Assembly (NCBI GenBank): GCA_031256395.1
Contig: JAIRQQ010000055.1
Span: 1-34,579 of the forward strand
DNA from: Nitrososphaerota archaeon
GTDB taxonomy: Archaea; Thermoproteota; Bathyarchaeia; Bathyarchaeales; Bathycorpusculaceae
Direction: 5' to 3'
Length of the DNA stretch: 34,579 bases
Numbering within the stretch: the first letter of the stretch is position 1; each line of letters opens with the position of its first letter. Positions 16,800-24,749 of the stretch are shown here, in pieces. The position numbers and the translations under genes are program-made. The notes under the pieces are model-generated. The model was not told where the DNA came from. It searched no databases and worked only from the letters and a program-made list of their open reading frames with translations.

Positions 16800-16820
16800 T
16801 AAACTAATTTGAGACATGAC
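16800..16820 (-). repeat. IS1 right terminal inverted repeat
   Basis: Partner of the left repeat; it lies upstream of the InsA start (16755) and should contain or adjoin the element's promoter. Confidence 0.85.
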
Positions 16821-16821
16821 C

Positions 16822-16829
16822 GGATATTG
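16822..16829. repeat. right copy of the 8-bp target-site duplication
   Basis: GGATATTG, identical to 16014-16021, abuts the right end of the IS1 element. Confidence 0.85.
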
Positions 16830-17028
16830 CGCCGCTTAAAATATACCAATAAAGCCACCACCACCACTATAACACCCACTATACCCACCATCACTACAAT
16901 AGGCGTAGTTAAGAATGGCCCAGATTCCAAGACAATCGAAAAAACAACTGTTTCTGAAACACCAACATTACCTGAAGAAGCTATTTGATACTGTTTTAGG
17001 TATTGTTTGAAGTGTTTGATTGGAAGGG

Positions 17029-18003
17029 TTAGATGCTTATTTGGAACATTAGGTGTTCTGCGAGTTCTTTGTAGCGGTTGCGGATTGTGACTTCTGTGAC
17101 TTGGGCGATTTCGGCGATTTCTCTTTGTGTTTTGCGTTCGCCTGTTAGTACTGAGGCGATATAGCTTGCGGCGGCGGCGATGCCTGTGGGGCCTCGGCCT
17201 GAGGTTAGTTTGAGTTCTTTGACAGCGCCTAGTATTTTGTGGGCGATTTCTTCTACTTTGCCTTGCATGGTGAGTTTGTTTGAGAATTTGGTTATGTATT
17301 GGCTGGGTTTTAGGGGTGGAATTGTGTAGTCGAGTTCGCGTATGAGGAAGCGGTAGCTTCGTCCGATTTCTTTTTTGCTTACTGTGGAGACTTGTGAGAT
17401 TTCATCGATGGTTCGGGGTAGTCCGCATTGTCTGCATGCTAGATAGAGGGATGCTGATGTGACGCCTTGAATTGATCGGCCTCGGATGAGGTGTTCTTTG
17501 ACTGCTCGGCGGTAGATAACTGAGGCTGTTTCTAGAATGTTTTTTGGTAAGTTGAGGTTGTTTGAGATTTTTGTGAGATCGGAGAGGGCAAAGGCCAAGT
17601 TGCGTTCAGTTGCATCAGAGACTCTGATGCGGCGTTGCCATTTTCGCAGGCGGTAAACTTGGGCTTTTTGTCCGGGTGAGAGGCTTTTTCCATAGACATC
17701 GCGGTCGTGCCAGTCGATGGTTGTGGATAGGCCTTTGTCGTGGATGGTATAGGTGAGGGGTGCGCCGACGCGGGCTCGTTTTGTGCGTTGGTCATCATCA
17801 AAAGCGCGCCATTCAGGTCCGCGGTCAGCAAGTTTTTGTTGTACTACAACACCGCAGTCCATGCATACTATTTCGGAGACTTCGGAGTCGTGCATAAGTC
17901 GGGTGCTTCCGCATTCGGGACAGACACGTGTTTTTGGAGTTTCTGTTGGTGTTGTGGTGGTTGTATCTTTTTCGGTTATGTGCAGGTTACTGTCGCTTGT
18001 CAT
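17029..18003 (-). CDS. tfb: transcription initiation factor TFB
   Basis: A 324-residue archaeal TFIIB homolog that bridges TBP at the promoter and RNA polymerase. The N-terminal zinc ribbon [22 protein letters not shown] is followed by the B-finger/reader region ([20 protein letters not shown], then [14 protein letters not shown]) and two cyclin folds, each with its typical motif ([19 protein letters not shown] and [20 protein letters not shown]). The ATG at 18003 overlaps the stop of gar1 as ATGA. This gar1-tfb coupling is a known arrangement in archaea. The gene downstream is only a remnant. Confidence 0.96.
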   Translation of the reverse strand: MTSDSNLHITEKDTTTTTPTETPKTRVCPECGSTRLMHDSEVSEIVCMDCGVVVQQKLADRGPEWRAFDDDQRTKRARVGAPLTYTIHDKGLSTTIDWHDRDVYGKSLSPGQKAQVYRLRKWQRRIRVSDATERNLAFALSDLTKISNNLNLPKNILETASVIYRRAVKEHLIRGRSIQGVTSASLYLACRQCGLPRTIDEISQVSTVSKKEIGRSYRFLIRELDYTIPPLKPSQYITKFSNKLTMQGKVEEIAHKILGAVKELKLTSGRGPTGIAAAASYIASVLTGERKTQREIAEIAQVTEVTIRNRYKELAEHLMFQISI

Positions 18004-18277
18004 CTGTCTCGTTTGCTCCGTTGCGTTTTCGAGAGGAGTAAATACACCGGTTTATTAACTAACCTGGCGGGTTCCCTAACGGTTGGTCTAATCACTATAT
18101 ATGGGGCTGAGACTGGCCCAATAATATCGAAAACTTTACCGACAACGTTTAGGTTCTCGTCGACAACTTCGGAGCCTATTTTTGGAGGGTTCTCTACTTT
18201 AACTAGCGCATTTCCGGAAGGAGATACGGTTGTTATTTTACCTAATTTTTGCAGATGCTTTGCCCCCTCAAAAACAT
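18000..18277 (-). CDS. gar1: H/ACA RNP protein Gar1, no canonical in-frame start
   Basis: The minus strand from 18254 to 18000 encodes 84 residues with Gar1 features: [55 protein letters not shown] and VNKPVYLL, ending in a basic tail. Gar1 is part of the H/ACA pseudouridylation particle with L7Ae, Nop10 and Cbf5. No ATG, GTG or TTG lies in frame before the conserved part. Possible starts are a CTG at 18254 behind GAGGGGG, or the ATG at 18277, which is well placed for a leaderless start after the TATA-like ATTTAAAT (18298-18305) but needs one extra base in the G5 run (18263-18267) to reach the Gar1 frame. The stop overlaps the tfb start. Confidence 0.8.
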
Positions 18278-18419
18278 GTAGGTAGCCGTAGCTTTGGATT
18301 TAAATGTTTCTGGATTTAATCATTATCAAAGGGATGGCTCTGTGGCTTTAGTGTAGAAAGCTTATTAAATAAGAAGTGTGGATAAGAGTGTGCCTTAAAA
18401 AAGGGTGAGGCTAAGAAAT
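18278..18419. promoter_or_regulatory. divergent promoter region between gar1-tfb and rpl7ae operons
   Basis: ATTTAAAT at 18298-18305 is the likely TATA box for gar1-tfb, about 25 bases from the ATG at 18277. TTATTAAATAAG near 18362-18373 is the likely TATA box for rpl7ae, leaving a leader of about 27 bases with GGTGAG before the ATG 18420. Nothing else is recognised here. Confidence 0.6.
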
Positions 18420-18800
18420 ATGACTAAACCATTCTATGTAAAATATGAAGCCCCAAAAGAACTCGTGGATGCAGCCTATGAAGCCCTAACGCTTGCTTCA
18501 AAATCAGGATCCGTTAGGAAAGGAACCAACGAAGCTACTAAAGCGGTAGAGCGAAATCAAACAAAACTTGTCGTCATCTCTGAAGACGTGGATCCCCCAG
18601 AGGTCATTGCACACCTACCATTGCTCTGCGACGAACGCAAGATTCCATACGTGTTTGTACCAAGTAAAGAACAACTCGGCAAATCCATCGGTATTGACGT
18701 CCCATGCGCAGCCGCATGCATCATGAGAGAAGGGGAAGCAGCAGGATTAATTAAAGAAATAGTGACACGCATCGATCAGGTTAAACGAGGCACTCAGTAA
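18420..18800 (+). CDS. rpl7ae: ribosomal protein L7Ae
   Basis: A 126-residue kink-turn RNA-binding protein, part of the 50S subunit and also of C/D and H/ACA sRNPs and RNase P in archaea. Typical segments are [55 protein letters not shown] and [18 protein letters not shown]. The ATG at 18420 is chosen over a GTG at 18405 because MTKPFYV is the family's usual start and GGTGAG lies about ten bases upstream. First gene of rpl7ae-rps28e-rpl24e; one base separates it from rps28e. Confidence 0.97.
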   Translation: MTKPFYVKYEAPKELVDAAYEALTLASKSGSVRKGTNEATKAVERNQTKLVVISEDVDPPEVIAHLPLLCDERKIPYVFVPSKEQLGKSIGIDVPCAAACIMREGEAAGLIKEIVTRIDQVKRGTQ

Positions 18801-18801
18801 C

Positions 18802-19023
18802 ATGAGTAGCAAAGAGTCAACCGATGAATTAACTCCCTCTGAAGTTATTCAGATCATCGGTCGCACAGGTGTAACCGGCGAAATTACGCAGGTTCGCGTC
18901 CGCATCATGGAAGGCAGAGACAAAGGTCGAATCATTACACGCAACGTTAAAGGACCCGTGCGCGTTCAAGACATCTTGATGCTTCGAGAAACTGAACGGG
19001 AAGCAAAGAAAATCACAAGATAA
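18802..19023 (+). CDS. rps28e: ribosomal protein S28e
   Basis: A 73-residue small-subunit protein. Family hallmarks are [37 protein letters not shown] and the C-terminal [14 protein letters not shown]. The ATG comes one base after the L7Ae stop, so it is probably translated by coupling. The gene order L7Ae-S28e-L24e is the normal archaeal one; the ndk and infB genes that often follow are absent here. Confidence 0.97.
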   Translation: MSSKESTDELTPSEVIQIIGRTGVTGEITQVRVRIMEGRDKGRIITRNVKGPVRVQDILMLRETEREAKKITR

Positions 19024-19043
19024 ACTGATAGGTGAAACTTGTC

Positions 19044-19241
19044 ATGCCAAAACCGAGAAAATGTTCGTTCTGTGGTGCTGATTTCCCAGCTGGCACAGGC
19101 ATGATGTACGTCAAAAATGACGGCTCAATCCTTTGGTACGACTCCAGCAAATGCAAGAAAAGCAGCTTAGCATTCAAACGCGACGCACGCAAACTCAAGT
19201 GGACACAGTACTTCGGTAAAGAAGAAAAAGGCAAAGGGTAA
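19044..19241 (+). CDS. rpl24e: ribosomal protein L24e
   Basis: A 65-residue zinc-binding large-subunit protein. CSFCGADFPAGTGMMYVKND and WYDSSKCKKSSLAFKRDARK contain the family signature. The first two Cys and the later Cys are visible; the fourth expected position is Ser (KCKKSS), so the zinc site has three Cys. The ATG 19044 with AGGTG upstream is preferred over a GTG at 19032. A T-rich stretch at 19270-19294 probably ends the transcript. Confidence 0.95.
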   Translation: MPKPRKCSFCGADFPAGTGMMYVKNDGSILWYDSSKCKKSSLAFKRDARKLKWTQYFGKEEKGKG

Positions 19242-19649
19242 ACCCGTAAGCCTTTTCTACGATTCATCCAAATTTTTCCTTTTTTGTTATTTCGTTTTAG
19301 TCAAATATTTTTTGTTTGTTGATTAGGTTTCTACTCATAGCAGTGAGAAAAAGATTATTTGGACTTGCTGAGTGTTTTCTATATTCTTTGTTTATAGGGC
19401 TGTTAGCGTTTTATTGGTTTAGGCTTTGTCTATTGGTTATAAATAGTTTGTTTGGGTGGAGCGGAGCATATAATTTCTGAGCGGGCTCTGTTTGGTCCAT
19501 TGGGTTTAATTTAGTACGTAAAGCGTTTATAACTGGTTGTTGTTTAGCTGGCAAGCATTAGCTTTTTTCGTTTTTCGTAAAAAAAATGTGATAAACGTAA
19601 ACTTTAAATATTGTATAGTCCACTAAAGGTTCATCAGAAGGAATTCAAA
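19242..19649. other. 408-base spacer between rpl24e and dapA
   Basis: No protein gene or tRNA is recognisable. It holds a T-rich terminator-like run (19270-19294), a TATA-like TTATAAATA at 19437-19445 followed about 25 bases later by G/C-richer sequence and further downstream a second T-rich stretch (around 19563-19577), and the probable dapA promoter (TTTAAATATTG at about 19602-19612). The middle part could be a small non-coding RNA gene, but no known RNA family is seen. Confidence 0.4.
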
Positions 19650-20687
19650 ATGACAACATTTAGCGGGTGCTATACCGCACTAATAACCCCCATGACTCCT
19701 AACCGTCAAATAGACTACGACGGATTACAACAGTTAATAGAATTTCAAATAAAAAACGGCGCCAAAGGCGTCCTTGCCGTCGGCACAACCGGCGAATCAC
19801 CCACCCTAGACTGGACAGAACACAGCAAAGTCATAGAAAAAACCTGCCAACACGCACAACCCCGCTGCACAACCATCGCAGGCACCGGCAGCAACAACAC
19901 CCAAGAAGCCATCGAAGGAACCCGCCACGCCCAAAACGCAGGTGCAAACGCAGTACTACTTGTTGATCCCTACTACAACGGACCCAGTTCCATAGAAATC
20001 CGCCGCGAATACATCGAACCCATCGCCAGCACCTTCCCCCAAATCCAAATCATCCCCTACATCATCCCCGGCAGAACCGGCACCCAACTCCTACCCCAAG
20101 ACCTAGCCACACTCCACACCCAATACCCAAACCTGCGATGCGTCAAAGAAGCCACAGGCGACCTCCAAAACATGGAACTAACCCGAAAACTCTGCGGCAC
20201 AGACTTTGACATCCTAAGCGGTGACGACGACAAAACCTACACCATGATAACCTCACCCGCCATCAAAGCAAGCGGCGTCATATCAGTCATATCCAACATA
20301 GCCCCCCGCGCAATAGCAGATATGGTACAATACGCACTAGAGAACAACCAAGAAGCCGCAAACATAATCGCCCAAGCACTCCAACCCCTCTTCAACATCA
20401 TAACAGTAAAAACCACCGAACAGACACCCTACGGACCCACCACATGCAAAGCCCGCAATCCCCTAGCCATCAAAACCCTAATGAACATCCTAGGCATGCC
20501 CTCAGGCCCCTGTCGTCAACCCCTAGGCAAAATGACACCAAACGGACTAGAAATCATCCTATCAGCCACACGAAAAGTCCACAAAGCCAACCCCCAAATC
20601 CTCCAGCCCATCGCAGACCACTTCGGCATCGATCTAGACGATCGCCTCACCAACCCCAAATACCAAGAAGGCCTCAGCTATGCTTAA
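19650..20687 (+). CDS. dapA: 4-hydroxy-tetrahydrodipicolinate synthase
   Basis: Condenses pyruvate with aspartate semialdehyde, the first committed lysine step. TIM-barrel aldolase motifs are clear: GVLAVGTTGESPTL, VDPYYNGPS, IPYIIPGRTGTQL with the catalytic Tyr, and CVKEATGD with the Schiff-base Lys. At 345 residues it is about 50 longer than usual; the extra is at the C terminus after LGMPSGPCRQPLG. The ATG at 19650 with AGAAGGA seven bases upstream is preferred over an upstream TTG. The stop overlaps the dapB start by eight bases. First gene of the lysine operon. Confidence 0.95.
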   Translation: MTTFSGCYTALITPMTPNRQIDYDGLQQLIEFQIKNGAKGVLAVGTTGESPTLDWTEHSKVIEKTCQHAQPRCTTIAGTGSNNTQEAIEGTRHAQNAGANAVLLVDPYYNGPSSIEIRREYIEPIASTFPQIQIIPYIIPGRTGTQLLPQDLATLHTQYPNLRCVKEATGDLQNMELTRKLCGTDFDILSGDDDKTYTMITSPAIKASGVISVISNIAPRAIADMVQYALENNQEAANIIAQALQPLFNIITVKTTEQTPYGPTTCKARNPLAIKTLMNILGMPSGPCRQPLGKMTPNGLEIILSATRKVHKANPQILQPIADHFGIDLDDRLTNPKYQEGLSYA

Positions 20688-21465
20688 ACTCTGTGTTGCA
20701 GGCGCCGCAGGCAGAATGGGACAAGCCATAATCGCCCAAGCCCTAGCCAAAGGACACCAAATAACAGGAGCCACCGAAGCTCCAAACTGCCCCGCATTAG
20801 GCAAATCTCTATGCGACTTTGGAGTCAACTCGGAAACAAAAATTTGCGCAGACATAACCAAAGCTCTCCAAGACGCCGATATATTCATCAGCTTCACCAC
20901 CCCCGCAGCTGATTTAATCAACATTCCAGCAGCGGTAGATTTGGGTAAACGTATAATCTTGGGCACCACAGGCTTCACAGCAGAACAACACCAAAAAATC
21001 ACAGCAACCATGGCAGGCAAAGTTCCCGCAGTGTTCTCACCCAACTATAGCGTTGGCATAAATATCCTCTTCAAACTCGCCGAGCAACTCAAAGCATTTC
21101 CACAAGGCTACGATTTTAGCATAAATGAAATCCACCACATATGCAAAGTCGACGCCCCAAGCGGCACCGCTAAAAAACTCGGCGAAATAATCACCAATGT
21201 ACGAGGCTACACCAAAACAGTTTCAGGCAGAGAAGGCATAAGCCCAAGACAACCAAACGAACTCGAAGTCACCACCCTTCGCGCAGGAGGCGTCGCAGGT
21301 ATACACAGCCTTATCATCGCAGGACCCAACGAAATGCTACGCATCGAACACACTGCGTTTAGCCGCGATGTGTTTGCTCAGGGAGCAGTGTATGCCGCTG
21401 AATGGCTAAGCCAACAAACCAAACCACAAATTTACAACATGGCCGATGTGCTGGGATTAAACTAA
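20680..21465 (+). CDS. dapB: 4-hydroxy-tetrahydrodipicolinate reductase
   Basis: Reduces the DapA product with NAD(P)H. The N-terminal Rossmann motif is VAGAAGRMGQAI and the catalytic signature is NEIHHICKVDAPSGTAKKLGE; LGTTGFTAEQ and FSPNYSVGIN are also conserved. 261 residues, normal length. The ATG lies inside the end of dapA, so the two are coupled. The next gene, asd, starts 66 bases later behind its own possible promoter. Confidence 0.95.
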   Translation: MLKLCVAGAAGRMGQAIIAQALAKGHQITGATEAPNCPALGKSLCDFGVNSETKICADITKALQDADIFISFTTPAADLINIPAAVDLGKRIILGTTGFTAEQHQKITATMAGKVPAVFSPNYSVGINILFKLAEQLKAFPQGYDFSINEIHHICKVDAPSGTAKKLGEIITNVRGYTKTVSGREGISPRQPNELEVTTLRAGGVAGIHSLIIAGPNEMLRIEHTAFSRDVFAQGAVYAAEWLSQQTKPQIYNMADVLGLN

Positions 21466-21531
21466 AGCACAAAATAAGGCCGTTAACTTTTTTATCAACT
21501 ATATTATAGAGAGACATTAAGGGAGAATTAT
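21466..21531 (+). promoter_or_regulatory. possible internal promoter of asd
   Basis: The only sizeable gap in the lysine operon contains a short T-run (21487-21492), a TATA-like ACTATATTATAG near 21498-21509 and the ribosome site AAGGGAG six bases before the asd ATG. An internal start for asd-lysA-dapF-dapL is plausible. Confidence 0.4.
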
Positions 21532-22590
21532 ATGTCCAATAAACGCAAAGTTGCCATATTAGGCGCAACCGGAGCCGTCGGGCAACGCTACATTCAGCTC
21601 CTGCAAGAGCACCCATGGTTTGAGATCTCAGTGCTTGCCGCATCTGAGCGAAGCGCAGGTAAAAAATTCAAAGACGCCACCACCTGGCTAATGGATACAG
21701 AAATGCCCAAAGAAATCGCCGAGATGCCAATTGCCAACATAGATGTCAAATCCGCCGAACAAACAGGCGACTTTGACCTAGTTTTCACATCCCTCCCTGG
21801 CGACTTGGCCGGACCAGTAGAGAACGAATTTGGCGCCCACTATCCAGTATTTAGCAAAGCCAGCGCCCATCGCATGGACAAAGACGTCCCCCTAATTATC
21901 CCCGAAATCAACCCCGACCATATCGAACTAGTCAAGGTCCAACAAAAAAAGCGCAACTGGAAAGGGTTTATCACAACAGACCCCAACTGCAGCACCATAG
22001 GCATGGTTATCACATTAAAACCGCTTATGCAGTTTGGCATCCAACAAGTCATGGTAACCACCATGCAAGCACTAAGCGGCGCAGGCTACCCCGGCGTACC
22101 ATCACTAGATATTATCGATAACGTAATTCCCTACATCTCAGGCGAAGAAGAAAAAATGGAAACCGAAGCCCTAAAAATCCTGGGCAACTTTAACGGAACA
22201 ACCATCGATTATGCAAATTTCCAGCTCAGCGCAAGCTGCAACCGCGTCAATGTCAGCGATGGACATCTCGAATCAATCTTTGTAAAACTCGCCAAAGAAC
22301 CCACCCTCGAAGAAACCGAAACCGCATTCACAACCTTTAGAGGCGAACCCCAAACCCTCAAACTCCCCTCAGCCCCAACACAACCCATAATCATCCGTCA
22401 CGAAAAAAACCGCCCCCAACCCCGATACGACCGAGATACCCAACAAGGACAAAGCGTCGTAATTGGCAGACTACGCAAAGATCCCATCATGACACTCAAA
22501 TACATGTGTCTAAGCCACAACACAGTCCGCGGAGCCGCCGGCGGAGGAATTCTAAGCGCAGAACTCTATGTATCAAAAGGATTAGCATAA
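21532..22590 (+). CDS. asd: aspartate-semialdehyde dehydrogenase
   Basis: Reduces aspartyl phosphate to aspartate semialdehyde, supplying DapA and also the threonine/methionine branch. A Rossmann motif ILGATGAVGQRYIQLL starts the protein, the active-site cysteine is in TDPNCSTIGMVI, and the C-terminal VVIGRLRKDP and NTVRGAAGGG are conserved. 352 residues fit the archaeal/fungal-type enzyme. Aspartate kinase, the step before, is not in the window. Confidence 0.95.
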   Translation: MSNKRKVAILGATGAVGQRYIQLLQEHPWFEISVLAASERSAGKKFKDATTWLMDTEMPKEIAEMPIANIDVKSAEQTGDFDLVFTSLPGDLAGPVENEFGAHYPVFSKASAHRMDKDVPLIIPEINPDHIELVKVQQKKRNWKGFITTDPNCSTIGMVITLKPLMQFGIQQVMVTTMQALSGAGYPGVPSLDIIDNVIPYISGEEEKMETEALKILGNFNGTTIDYANFQLSASCNRVNVSDGHLESIFVKLAKEPTLEETETAFTTFRGEPQTLKLPSAPTQPIIIRHEKNRPQPRYDRDTQQGQSVVIGRLRKDPIMTLKYMCLSHNTVRGAAGGGILSAELYVSKGLA

Positions 22591-22614
22591 CAACTATAAC
22601 AATTGGTGAAGCTT

Positions 22615-23904
22615 ATGGTTAAGAAAAAACTTCGTGAACCCCTAGAAGACCACAAAGGCAACCTCTATTTTGATGGTGTCTCAACAATTGATCTAGCCAA
22701 AACCTACGATACCCCGCTCTATGTTATAAGCGAGAAACGCATCCAAGACAACTATAACCGTCTCTATGGCGCCTTGGTTAACAATTACAAATATGTGCGC
22801 ATCTACTATGCCGCCAAAGCCAACACAAACCTAAACGTGCTTCGCGTCCTGCAGTCTCAGGGAGCATATCTTGACACAGTCAGCCCCGGCGAGGTGTTTT
22901 TGGCTCTTAGTAGCGGCTTCACACCCGATCGCATCCTCTTCACAGGCACAAACGTGCGAAATGACGAGCTAAAGATGCTAGCCGATGCCAATATCACCAT
23001 AAATGTGGACTCACAATCAGAGATGGACCGCCTGCTCAAAATCTCGGTGCCCCAAATTCTCTCCGTACGCGTCAACCCCGAAGTCGGCGCAGGTCACCAC
23101 AATCACTGCATAACCGCAGGCCCTGAATCCAAGTTTGGTCTCTGGGAAGAAGAGGTAATTCAAGCCTACGCCATTGCCCAACGCGCCCGGGTAGAACGCT
23201 TTGGTATTCATATGCACATCGGCTCAGGCATCCTCGAGTTCGAACCCTATGTGCAGGCAGTGGAAAAACTACTAAGTATAGCTAAGCGAGTGCACAAAGA
23301 AGTCGGCATAGACTTTGAATTCATCGACATCGGCGGAGGCTTTGGTGTTCCCTACAAACCAAAAGAAAAAGAGTTTGATGTCCAAGAATTCTCCAACAAA
23401 GTTGTCAACCTGTTTAAAAACAAAACCAAAGAGTATGGACTGGGCAAACCGTTTCTTTTTGTGGAACCCGGACGATATCTTGTTGCTGATGCATGTATTC
23501 TCTTAACAACTGTGAACACGGTCAAAGTTACACCGAGTCGCAAATTTGCGGGAGTAGATGCAGGCTTTAACACGTTATTGCGTCCTGCAATGTATGGTAG
23601 CTACCATCCCATACTGGTTGCCAACAATCTAACCGCAACTAGTACAGAAACCTATGATATAGCGGGTCCTATCTGTGAATCAGGGGATTTGCTTGCAAAA
23701 GACCACTCTGTGCCAGACATTAATGAGGGGGATCTCTTAGCGGTTCTCAATGCTGGGGCTTATGGATATAGCATGAGCAGCCAATATAACTCACGTCCAA
23801 GAGCAGCAGAGGTTCTCATACGTGGAGGTAAACCTCTATTGGTCAGAGAGCGCGAACAGCTAAAGGATTTAGTGACCAACCAAAAGATGCATGGTGAGGT
23901 TTAG
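22615..23904 (+). CDS. lysA: diaminopimelate decarboxylase
   Basis: Makes lysine from meso-diaminopimelate. PLP fold III: the Schiff-base Lys is in YYAAKANTN, with HMHIGSGI, FIDIGGGFGVPY, EPGRYLVADA and GPICESGDLLAKD following. About 429 residues. The ATG at 22615 with GGTG upstream is preferred over TTG/GTG codons at 22603-22608. The stop overlaps the dapF GTG by one base (TAGTG). Codon bias changes within the gene: the 5' half is A/C-rich, the 3' half is richer in G and T. Confidence 0.95.
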   Translation: MVKKKLREPLEDHKGNLYFDGVSTIDLAKTYDTPLYVISEKRIQDNYNRLYGALVNNYKYVRIYYAAKANTNLNVLRVLQSQGAYLDTVSPGEVFLALSSGFTPDRILFTGTNVRNDELKMLADANITINVDSQSEMDRLLKISVPQILSVRVNPEVGAGHHNHCITAGPESKFGLWEEEVIQAYAIAQRARVERFGIHMHIGSGILEFEPYVQAVEKLLSIAKRVHKEVGIDFEFIDIGGGFGVPYKPKEKEFDVQEFSNKVVNLFKNKTKEYGLGKPFLFVEPGRYLVADACILLTTVNTVKVTPSRKFAGVDAGFNTLLRPAMYGSYHPILVANNLTATSTETYDIAGPICESGDLLAKDHSVPDINEGDLLAVLNAGAYGYSMSSQYNSRPRAAEVLIRGGKPLLVREREQLKDLVTNQKMHGEV

Positions 23905-24749
23905 TGCAGTTTTGGAAGATGCAGGGTTTAGGAAATGACTATGTAGTCATTGACAATCGGCAAGAGCAAATCGGTAACAAAGATGCTCCAAGATGGGCCA
24001 AGTATCTCTGTGAGAGATGGTTTGGAGTTGGGGCAGATGGGCTTTTGTTGGTTTGTCCATCCCAAACTGCGGATATAAAGATGCGTATGTTTAATGCTGA
24101 TGGCAGTGAGGCTGAGATGTGTGGTAATGGTATTCGTTGTTTTAGCAAGTACTGTTATGAAAATGATATTGTGAAAAAGTCCGAGTTTAGCATTGAAACT
24201 TTGGCAGGTATAAAGCAGGTTTGGCTCTCAGTTAAGGATAGTCAGGTTTTAGCGGTAGAGGTTGATATGGGGGTGCCAAACTGGCAACGAGTGGCAGTGT
24301 CTATGGTTGGGGAGGGTACCTGTATAGATCAACCGCTTCAAGTTGATAATGAGGTCTATCAAGTGACTGTGCTGTCTATGGGTAATCCTCATTGTGTTAG
24401 TTTTGTTGAGGATCTAGAGGGTTTTCCGGTTGGGTTGGTTGGAGAGCGTTTGGAAATTCATCCGGCCTTTCCGCAGCGGACCAATGTGGCGTTTGTTGAA
24501 GTACGTAATTGTTGTGAGATGAGTGTGCGTGTTTGGGAACGGGGATGTAGAGAAACCTTGGCTTGTGGTACGGGAGCTTGTGCGTCGTTTGCTGTTGCTA
24601 GAAAACTGGGCAAAGTTCAAGACAAAGTCACTGTACATCTAAGAGGGGGAGATCTGCAAATCACATCGGGTGCAGGGGGCAATATCTATATGGGGGGCCC
24701 TGCTGAGAAGGTCTTTGAGGGTAAATTGTTTAGAGAGGAACCGATTTGA
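23904..24749 (+). CDS. dapF: diaminopimelate epimerase
   Basis: Converts LL- to meso-diaminopimelate without a cofactor. Both catalytic cysteines are present, in EMCGNGIRCFSKY and ETLACGTGACASF; FWKMQGLGNDYVVID opens the protein and GNPHCVSF is conserved. 281 residues. It starts with GTG overlapping the lysA stop, and its stop overlaps the dapL start by four bases. Its coding strand is G/T-rich, opposite to most genes in the window, which hints at a separate origin or altered mutation pressure. Confidence 0.95.
   Translation: MQFWKMQGLGNDYVVIDNRQEQIGNKDAPRWAKYLCERWFGVGADGLLLVCPSQTADIKMRMFNADGSEAEMCGNGIRCFSKYCYENDIVKKSEFSIETLAGIKQVWLSVKDSQVLAVEVDMGVPNWQRVAVSMVGEGTCIDQPLQVDNEVYQVTVLSMGNPHCVSFVEDLEGFPVGLVGERLEIHPAFPQRTNVAFVEVRNCCEMSVRVWERGCRETLACGTGACASFAVARKLGKVQDKVTVHLRGGDLQITSGAGGNIYMGGPAEKVFEGKLFREEPI

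Larger units (their letters stand above)
16022..16821 (-). mobile_element. complete IS1-family insertion sequence
   Basis: An 800-bp element bounded by inverted repeats that match at 20 of 21 positions (16023-16043 and 16800-16820, outer part GTCATGTCTCAAA) and flanked by the direct repeat GGATATTG. It carries an InsA-like and an InsB-like frame on the minus strand joined by a frameshift site. Size, ends, target duplication and proteins all match the IS1 family. Because duplication and frames are intact, the insertion looks recent and possibly active. Confidence 0.9.
15988..17005 (-). pseudogene. C-terminal remnant of a membrane-anchored surface protein, split by IS1
   Basis: On the minus strand, from about 17005 to 16822, a frame encodes a linker with VSETVVFSIVLESG, a transmembrane stretch TTPIVVMVGIVGVIVVVV continuing into ALLVYF, and the charged stop KRRN. 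It runs into the right end of the IS element. Removing the IS and one copy of the 8-bp duplication lets the frame continue at 16013 and end in IQPYCGSVP at a TAA (15988-15990). No start codon precedes the anchor after the tfb stop, so the 5' part of the gene is gone. The architecture matches the C-terminal anchor of the NosD-like neighbour. Confidence 0.6.

Noticed and set aside
17740-18285. Long plus-strand open frame across the tfb start and the gar1 region
   Set aside because: It is antisense to tfb and gar1, whose protein families are clear; the open frame results from the A/C bias of the real coding strand.
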